NCBI GenBank assembly: GCA_002205965.3
Contig: NADL03000534.1
Span: 558,001 to 622,000 of the forward strand
Source: Kappaphycus alvarezii
Lineage: Eukaryota > Rhodophyta > Florideophyceae > Gigartinales > Solieriaceae
Direction of reading: 5' to 3'
Length of the DNA stretch: 64,000 nt
Shown: positions 55,901 to 64,000 of the stretch, piece by piece
Numbering within the stretch: position 1 is the stretch's first letter
Layout of the letters: every line of letters starts with the position of its first letter
Notes under the pieces: model-generated
The model's database searches: none
What the model was told of the DNA's origin: nothing
What the model saw: only the letters and a program-made list of their open reading frames with translations
Translations under genes and position numbers: made by a program

Positions 55901-57800
55901 ATTTTTTTGCGAATCGTCAATGAATTAGCGCGTATTATTCATTTCTACTTTCAAATAAAGGACTCTTATTTATGTTCAAGAGCATCCAAGACAGCCATAA
56001 AGTAACTTTAAATTATTTTGGTCAATTCATTTAAAAAATACTTCGAAAAAGTTCACTTTTAATGCAAATGCAGAAATATGTTTATGCAGAACATGTTTGC
56101 CTTCGATGTATTACTTGGGACAAAACTTATTTATGTATGATTTCTCAATAAATTCTAAGTTCATGTGCTATAAATTTGAATATAAACTTCATATTAAATT
56201 GGAAATTTAGATGCCAAACTGACCTTAATCAATTTTTTAAAATAATTTGTATGCAGCAAACATAAAGGTCACCATTTTGATATAAAAATCAGTTATATTG
56301 TGAGTTTTCGCGAAAAATCACAATATTTAAAAAATTAGAGCGGAATTAGATTATTTTGTTTCCTTTTTCTATGATTTCTGTACATAAAGTAGAACTACCT
56401 ACCTTTCCTCTTTTTTGAAAATAGATTGGAATATTTTCTTTCCTCCTAGACTTCATGAAAGGCAAAAAACTTTTATCATACTGATAATGTAGACACTAAT
56501 TGTGCTTTTGCAAACCTCAACCTTCCCCTTTTCGTCTACAGCAATATTTGTTGATGAAAATTAGGTCATTTTTCAAGCGAATTTCGAGCATCTCCAACTT
56601 TTAAGGCCGATAATAATTTATATAATACGAATGGAAGATCTTTGAAGGATCGATATGTGCTCCTCAACTAACTTGGCTCCATTTTATATTTCCATATATT
56701 CCAATTATGATAGTAAATTGAGAGCAAGCCATGACATTTCTGGGATCAATATCAAACTTAGGTCAAAAATTCCAAACTAGAATTAATATATTACTTCTTT
56801 GGGAAATTTTACGTGTAAGGATCTTAAATCAGAACAAAACAGATATTTCGAACCACTATGGAACATGCGATGAGTGGGAAGGTATACTCAACCTATACTT
56901 ACATCGTTTACCGAGTAAATAGAGTACGTCTGGAGGCCTACAACAGAAGTATTCCATCCATAAAGATCAGTAGAGACGTTTCATATTCATATAGCTTACA
57001 TGTATCCTCAAAGATATTTCTCTCCAAATCAGGTAAATTTAACGCATTTACGCTTCTCGCATTCCATTAATGGAAAAAATATTATAAGTGGAAATATATT
57101 CCATTCTGATAATCTCCCTATGTACTTCGAAGAACTTTTTGTTTGCCAGGGTACATCAAGAATAGCGTTTAAGTTATTTCCGCGTTACGCAGATAAATTT
57201 TACTTCCACCCCGTCAATTTATTCTTTACTCTCGAGGAAAAGTTTCAATCACTCCGTAAGATCTACCCACTTCAACAATGGGCTAAATTTATTCATCGTG
57301 CGAAGATACCCTAACCGCATACAAAGACACCGCTGTAATGATGATAAATGATTTTGGCATTAGAGAATGAAAAGAATAAGTCACAAAGAAAATCCCAAAT
57401 GAAAAACGCGTCGGATTTGATCTGCTTAAACATAGCTTAATGTGAAATCTCAGAAACTTAAATGGGATTTTAATGGTCTGATAATATCGTGACATATTAC
57501 AAATCACAATCAACTTTCGAATTACGACTGGAAATTATTTTTCTTTGCCAAAGATCGCAAGAAAACTTTGTCTCTTTTTTAATAACATTAATTTTGTACA
57601 GCACTCTTTTTGAAGTTATTTACAAGATATGCCTGCAATGTACTGCGTCGAATGAAAGTAAACCAAATATATTATGGTCTTGAGTGAATATACTAAGCAA
57701 TAATTTATGCAATACTGTTGCCTGGCGCAAAACAGTTCAAGGCGCTTTAAATTTTAATGTTTTATATAACTTAAAACCACAGGTTAATTGTATATTTAGG
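49990..57800. other. Strongly AT-rich block without convincing genes
   Basis: Composition changes sharply; for example 54541-54600 has 16 G/C in 60, whereas 29941-30000 has 38 in 60. Frames are short and codon-random on both strands. A small hairpin (CCTGATTG-loop-CAATCAGG, 51333-51354) and TATATATATA runs (53122-53131) are present. No transposon protein, tRNA or rRNA is recognisable. It may be ancient, mutationally decayed transposon DNA or an AT-rich heterochromatin block. Confidence 0.6.
57000..57314 (+). CDS. 104-codon open frame in the AT-rich block, unknown
   Basis: Starts MYPQRYFSPNQVNLTHLRFS and includes ELFVCQGTSRIAFKLFPRY and EEKFQSLRKIYPLQQWAKF. Residue use is protein-like (aromatic and charged residues alternating) and the frame is long for such AT-rich DNA. 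There is no domain, no neighbour of similar type and no splice evidence. It may be a relic or chance. Confidence 0.25.
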   Translation: MYPQRYFSPNQVNLTHLRFSHSINGKNIISGNIFHSDNLPMYFEELFVCQGTSRIAFKLFPRYADKFYFHPVNLFFTLEEKFQSLRKIYPLQQWAKFIHRAKIP

Positions 57801-57814
57801 GGCCTCGGCTAATT

Positions 57815-60600
57815 TCAGCCCCCATTGTGATTTGTATATGAAATCAGAACATTAACTGTTGGATTACCGCTAAAGGATATCCAACATCAGCTCTATATGT
57901 CCACCTACATGTTCCCATCACTTTCCGCAATACTTGCCTCAGACACATACGCGTAGACTGATCTCGCTTGATGACTCCTGTTCGTTGCGAAACAGGGTCG
58001 ATGATCACTGACTTTTTAACAAATCGAAGTCTGTCTGATGCCTCCTTGTTTTATTTTTCACAACTCACAAAGCCATTTTGTACGCGACAGTCGGCAACGT
58101 CGCTAACGTACCCGAAACGGTGAAAAAATAAATCTACAGACAGCCACAAACGGTAGGGGACTTTCTTGTAGCCACACAACATAAACAATACTGACTGCCC
58201 ACCAAAGTAAGCCACATGTCGGCACCATCATGAGCCCCCAGATGAGCTCGCCGCATCAACTTCTCAATTGTAGGAACCAACTCACGCAATCACTCTCAAA
58301 CTTCACACCACAAGCGACTATGGTTGCAAACTGACTTCTTCTTCTGACATACTTGCAATCAAAACGTCGTTCAAAATACCTGCACCCATTATCCAAGGAT
58401 AAATGTGACAAAATTCAACACACAGGTAATTGATGTGGTCAAGTACATCACTTCCTGCAAGGGAATGAATCCAAATATTTCATACCTAAAAATGTCGGAC
58501 GACCACGAGGAACATTTGAATTGATATTCCCAACGATTTTCCCATCACTGCTCGCATCACTTCAAGAATTGGTACCCCACCGCTTGGATTGCAAATCTTG
58601 ATGGGAAATTTTTTGCTGCTGACGGAAGTGGCTTTCTGTCTGAAGTTGGAAATTAGATCTGTATTGCGGGTCTGCGATTATCACCACGAGACTTTCGTTG
58701 CTGAGGATAGAGTTTTCACAGCTGCTAGTTCTTCTATCTGCTATCCGTAGGTATCATCTAGACGCATATTTGGAGGACTTCTGTCGAGTATTCAGTATAG
58801 AGATTGTGCAGTCTGGATCAGGGTAAAATAAAGCGAAGTTTGCCTGGCTGTGCCACAACTATAGAACATCATTATCGAAGACATTAGCATGAACAAAGTA
58901 GGAGGGAATGATTGTAAACGCTTGGGAATAATCTGATCTATTGCAACCTGCTCGGATTCACAAGTAGAAGGGAGATTCTGTACACCTCGTGGTTTGTCTC
59001 TTTATCTTTCTGTTTCATACTTTTTCCTAAAGCAGACGGATATTGTACTAAAATATGAGATTCATTTCAGAGTAGCACGGTTCGGAGCCATCACAGAAGT
59101 TGTGATCTTATAATAATTTTGAGCTGCAAAGATTTTTCTTTTGAAATTTTTTTTCTTGGCTGTTAGCCCTTATGAAAAAGAGCCGATGACAATATCGTGC
59201 AGTAAGCAATAAAATGCACTGTGACATGGAAGGAAAATCATCAATTTTTTCAACGGAGGGCTGAGATAGTATTGAAAAATACAGGTTCGTTCATAAACTG
59301 ATAAAAAAAGAGAGCCAAATAGCTAAAGCAATGAGGTCTATGCTGATTTCGCAAGTATACCATATGATTTGGGCAGCAAATGGAATAAATCTTCATATTA
59401 TTCACTCTGGTAAGGTAAATCAGCGGTTTATCTCACTAATTTTGTGCCAATATTAGATCGTGATCAGAGTAAGACAAAGAGAATAAGGGAACAGCAGAAA
59501 CAAAAAGAGTGTCAAGAAAAATAAAATAATGAAGCCAAATGATAAAAGGAATCAATAAAAACACCAGGTATTTCAGGAACGTAAAATATTAGCAGAACAA
59601 AAAGAGAGAAAACGTCTTTCCAAGTATAAAGCAGACGCCACGGATAAGGAGTGAGAATTTTTATACGAGAGAGCAGGATCCTGCAAAGAAAACATAAAAG
59701 GAGTAATTTGTTCGTAAGTGGATATAACAAATGAAATTTTTGAAATACTTGGGAATTTATGAGAATTGAGCACTTCTTTGATGAAATTTTATAGAAGAAT
59801 ATAGATATAAAAAAGCACAAGTTTATTCCTAAGGAGAATCGGTGACTAAATATGGATGCCTTGAAAAGCTCAAACATAAGCAATAGAGAAGAAATAGTAC
59901 GAAACGCTACAAATATTCCAGTCCACTTGAGAGCCTTTTTAAGGTCACTGATGACTGCATACGTGGGGTTTTTGCTCTATCAGAGACTTCAGCAAGCATA
60001 AGCTCCCAAAATGTGTCCTGGAGATACTTTTGTTGTTCGTACTGTTCTGGGTGATCTACTTCATGGCTACTGCATTGAAATGGCCTGTGAATAGCTCATC
60101 CAAATAAACATTGGTCTTTTCTGATGACAGAGCGTTATTTATCTTTGATATGGTGATGAGTGAATGTTTATTAGGTTTACTAATCATGATATTAATCCTA
60201 TAGTATAGAGTCAGAGCTACTTATTGCACGTCGAATGGCTAATAACGAGGTGCTCATTACGAATGTACGAGTGACATGTTGGAAATTAACCCAAATAAAT
60301 CTTGCGAAAAGTTTACAAATGCGGGAAGAGATATAATTTCTGTCATATCAAAAATAGGAACCAGACACTCTCCCAAAGATCTCTTGAGCAACAAAAATAT
60401 AAGCCGGCGGCCTATGGAAATACAGCAACAACAATTTCAGCCGCCGCTGTCAACTGCTACTACTTAGTGACAAATGCGTGTTGGCAACAACAAATTGATT
60501 GGTACAGCACTGGAGGGCCATTTTTTTCATGTTTTGCAGGGGACTATTACTGTTTGCTACAATTTGATGGGTTTATTTCTCTATATTAACCATACTCAGG
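57815..60600. other. Mixed region, no assigned gene
   Basis: Base composition recovers to moderate. Plus-strand frames at 60276-60467 and 60302-60589 and a hydrophobic minus frame at 59512-59883 overlap AT-rich, Lys/Asn-coding sequence and are probably shadows. No repeats or RNA genes were noticed. Confidence 0.35.
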
Positions 60601-60839
60601 GAACTTTCGTGCCTTGACTTAGACAAAAAAATCCAACCTTAACCTCAAAAATTACACTGCAATGGATGGCAAACTCGACCCCCGCTCAATGCCCCTTGTT
60701 TGCCGGCGTCGCTTGTTTAAGAAAGAGAGGTTTTCGTAGATATCCGAGTGTTTATTTCACCTGAGCTTCCTTACTGCAGAGGTCGTAAAAACTAGTGCAA
60801 AGAAGATCTAAAGTAGTGAAGCAGAGGAAATAAGAGAGT

Positions 60840-63280
60840 TTGATCCGTGAATGTGCTCTTATTGACCATTCGTCATACATCTGTTCCATTCATCCATCTT
60901 CTGCGATCACTTATCACCCCAACACTATTCTCTTCCGAAAAACGATCTCCCTCACATTTAGCAGATATCAAAAGAAAGCAGACGCCCTCGTTGACTTTGT
61001 TGTTGATGAGAGAAGTGTTGAGCATTACAAGCAAAGTATAGACATCAGCTCTGTCATATCTTTCAAGTAAATGTTTCACCTGCGAATCAAGTAAATTGAG
61101 GATGAAGCGGATTGGGACCATCGCAAGGGGTAAGGCGTTGGTACCCGGGAGTCCTAGAAATCAGAATAGGAGTCGAAAGAGGTTTGGAAGTGAAAAAATA
61201 CTGTTTGAGTAAGTTTTTAAGCACTGCGGGACCATCGTCTTCAGTGGGGATCATTAGAAATGTTCCACGGAGGAAGACCACTGCAGAAACTTTCCAGGTT
61301 AGAGCGAGCCTCGTCCGCGACCAGCATGATGCTCTCGTAGCAAAGCGGAGAGACAGGTAAGCTTTCTGTAGAAATTAAAGATACGCATAAGCCGAATACT
61401 GTAACCGAAACCTCAGAAACATCTCCTTATATTACAGAAGGCGACATTGTACATATTTGCAGGATAATTGTAAGAGTCAGTGAGGAAAAATAGAGGAATG
61501 TTGAAAATAGGAGACGGAGAAATTTTTCCCACCACTGCAAGATATTTAACGTAGCGATTCTGAGCCAAGACTAATTCGAAACCCACGGATTGCACCAATA
61601 TACGCGTAGAGACCCACTCTGATCCCCAAATTTGAACCATAAAGCATTCTTTTTGATAATATTATGCGTATAAGGTGAGAAACAGACCTTCACTGCCGTA
61701 TTCTTTTCAGAAATATCACTGTCATGCCACAAACTTAAATTCCGGTGTTTGTCATGGTTTATTAAAATACAAATTCTATCTAGATGTTTTAGTCAAAAAC
61801 AGTTTTTGCAACATATTTCTCATATGTGCTAGACGTTTTCACTCTTTGACATGTTTTCTCTTCTTTCACCCCTTGAAATAACCCCAAGTTTTCAATGTCA
61901 TCCAGAATTACTCTCTCGGAAAACCAGCGTTTCTAGCCGTAATTAGAGCTCTTAACTACGCAGGTACATATCTTCAGGGTTTTCGAGACAAGTCACCAAA
62001 TCTCTCATAAAGAAAATATGCTATTCCAATATCAAAAGGCCTATCCCTTCTTTCCTTCTTCCCAGTAAGCATTTAGCGAGCAATTCATTTGGAAATCTTG
62101 ACGGACCATCTATCCTTGTCGACAGTGTTTTCTCCTCGGGATGCTCCTCTTCCTTTGTGCGAAATGTTCGTAAATTTCATAGATAAGCACTTCATTCTGT
62201 ACACGTTCGCTACAATGAATTGTCAAATTTCTATTCATTTTTTGAGTTTTTTTCATTCCTTCCCGGATGGGCCATACTTAGAAATTTGCTTACTCAACTC
62301 CTAAATAGCAGGGAAATCCTTTGCGAGTGTGTCAATATCACCCAACATGGGTAAAATCGTTGGATTCGTGTAATTTTGTATCATAATTTGCTGATATGCA
62401 TTATTTACTACGCAATCCTGTTTCGGTGGAGAAATTGATATGTTTCCCACATTATTACAACTCGTTAATTACTTAGTTCAGTATTTTTTATGCCTATTTG
62501 TTTTGTTTGCATGTAAATGATTACTCATCCTTGAATTATAATGAAAATTGTCGCCAATAGATGTTACCACGATGATGTTCATTTTAGTCTCATTCCCTGC
62601 GAAAGCGAGAAATATTGAGCTTCAGTTTCCGAATATCTGCCCTTTTCCGCAGCAAAATCACACCTTTCTGGATTATTGCTTAAAATATGTGTCATGCTTT
62701 TCTCTCTGCATCCTTTCCAGGTTAATTTGCACCATTTCGTCTTCTTCATCGGCACTCTCAAATTTCTTCATATTCCTAGGCCCTCCAAAATTCACAGGCT
62801 TCTTTATTCCATTCTTTTATTTCTTCGAGACCAATTTTGCCTTGTTGACTACCGCTGCACTCAGGCCATACTGTCCCCTCTGTGTTACCTAGTACGAAAC
62901 GATTCTCTCATATTTCATCAATAATTCCATCATTCCTCCTAAATGATCACCGGCTCTGACTCTATTCCACATGTCTTTCCTCTTTTCTATATCTGGAATC
63001 AACATTTTCATGCATCTCCAGCCTTTCTAAACATTCCTTTTCGTTTTATTTGTATATTCACTGCTCACGATTATCTGCCCATCACCTTTTTCTGTACCTT
63101 TGGCACCATTATCGGCTGTTCAAAGTCAACTACCTCTACAAAAAAAATTATCTTACCTCCATTACTAATGCAATGCTCAGATTCTGCACCAGAAAATTCC
63201 ATGCAATCTTCAACATACTTTCAAACATCGGCGCCTGTCTCCATCGCCCCCTTTAAATCTTTTCTACAGCTTTCTTTTTT
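60840..63280 (-). pseudogene. Possible decayed minus-strand coding region
   Basis: Minus-strand segments read like protein: 60873-61121 (MVPIRFILNLLDSQVKHLLE, then DVYTLLVMLNTSLINNKVNE), 61413-61640 (QSVGFELVLAQNRYVKYLAV), about 62280-62340 (ILPMLGDIDTLAKDFPAI) and 62579-62761. The order could reflect one gene, but the phases differ and stops are frequent. The plus strand offers hydrophobic frames (62548-62892, 62943-63284) that look like complements of charged sequence. Confidence 0.25.
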
Positions 63281-63681
63281 TTAACCCTTTTCTCGTGACT
63301 TTTTCACAGTTTCTAGACGAGCTTCCTCTTCTTCTTTTCGTCTGCAATTTTGTTTCTCTGTCCTCCGTGCTCCCCACTATCCTCATTTTGGGTATGTCCA
63401 GTAAACGCCTAAATAAACTGGCTTCTGAATATGGATTTGTACCTTCCCCTTCTTACATTCCTAATCTGTGACTCTTCTTTCTGGTTCCTTGTTGAATTTT
63501 ACAAAAGCTTATCTTTTTCAAGTGGATTGTATGACTAAGCAGATTTCTTATTTATAATGAAAACGATAATATAAATTTCTTTCAATCTCTTCAAAGACAA
63601 TCTCATTTTCAACCTGACTTTTTTTCTATGTACTATTTGCATAGCAAGAACAGCAGTTCAACGATTACTTCGGGTACTTGC

Positions 63682-64000
63682 ACTAAAATTTCCGATTGAA
63701 CAGTAATAGATATTCTGAGGTTCGTTCTGATAGCATCTACGACAGCATAAAAGTAAATCATTTTAGCATTCGGGGACGAATCTATGTGGGAGATATCTAT
63801 GGAGTGAGTTTACTTGTACAATCATATCATAAATTTAATCTAATTCATTTATATGGTTCAAAAAATTCTCAGCTCATTACATTTAACGGGTGGCTTGCGT
63901 ATTACAGTCAGAAAATGATATGCTATAGAGAGATGCCTGATTCTAATGACTATGTTTGGACCGGTGGAAGAAAATTTATTTGCGGATGGGTAACTTCATG
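63682..64000 (+). CDS. Open frame running off the right edge, unknown
   Basis: After a TAA at about 63679-63681 the plus strand stays open for over 100 codons to the window end. It encodes SDSIYDSIKVNHFSIRGRI, VGDIYGVSLLVQSYHKFNL, FNGWLAYYSQKMICYREM and NDYVWTGGRKFICGWVTS. In AT-rich DNA such a long frame with Trp, Gly and Cys is unlikely by chance. No in-frame ATG precedes it, so it may be an internal exon or start further left after a frameshift. Family not recognised. Confidence 0.4.

Noticed and set aside
59512..59883. 123-codon minus ORF, very hydrophobic, possible membrane protein
   Set aside because: The opposite strand is A-rich and codes Lys/Glu/Asn runs; hydrophobicity is the expected complement. 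No start context or homology is visible.
62548..63284. Hydrophobic plus-strand frames that could be membrane proteins
   Set aside because: Several overlapping frames are open at once in pyrimidine-rich DNA, and the minus strand gives more protein-like charged sequence.

Overview
This looks like nuclear DNA of a eukaryote. It is a gene-poor, transposon-dominated region and not a bacterial or organellar segment. No rRNA, tRNA, CRISPR array or operon is visible. Almost every recognisable protein comes from a eukaryotic mobile element: Ty1/copia, Ty3/gypsy with a chromodomain, a DIRS-like reverse transcriptase, non-LTR elements with a restriction-like endonuclease, PIF/Harbinger, and a DUF7869-type transposase-like protein. 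Nearly all are broken by stops and frameshifts. The mixture would fit a red macroalga, an oomycete or an early-diverging fungus. I lean towards a red alga but cannot fix the species from sequence alone.

Layout. 1-17.3 kb is best read as nested LTR retrotransposons. A gypsy LTR at 3.5-4.1 kb has its partner at 16.15-16.7 kb, and a complete but decayed copia element (LTRs at 7.31-7.59 and 13.52-13.80 kb) lies between them. A further repeat pair (2.05-2.24 and 17.09-17.27 kb) lies outside the gypsy LTRs. An inverted-repeat structure (2.5-3.5 kb) abuts the first gypsy LTR. 17.3-25.7 kb holds unrecognised decayed coding stretches. 25.9-28.35 kb is a PIF/Harbinger element with convergent transposase and Myb/SANT-like genes. 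28.9-30.4 kb is a same-strand cluster of 5'-truncated non-LTR ends, the last joined to a DIRS-like RT/RNase H relic (30.4-32.1 kb). 32.97-36.05 kb is a young-looking, pol-less LTR element with near-identical 335-338 bp LTRs, a 5-bp target duplication and an internal 77-bp tandem array. 36.2-39.4 kb contains two more non-LTR copies. 39.6-43.8 kb shows minus-strand coding-like stretches of unknown identity. 44-44.4 kb is rich in the TACAGTAC palindromic word. 44.8-46.8 kb is the DUF7869-like relic. 48.3-49.2 kb may contain spliced exons of an ordinary gene. From about 49.9 kb to past 57 kb the DNA is strongly AT-rich with no convincing gene. A last open frame runs off the right edge (63.68-64.0 kb).

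The elements interact mainly by insertion into one another. Candidate points of wider interest are the pol-less LTR element with RING-like cysteine clusters, the repeated minus-strand insertion of non-LTR ends (possible target preference), two near-perfect 22-24 bp hairpins, and the two open frames that do not look like transposons.
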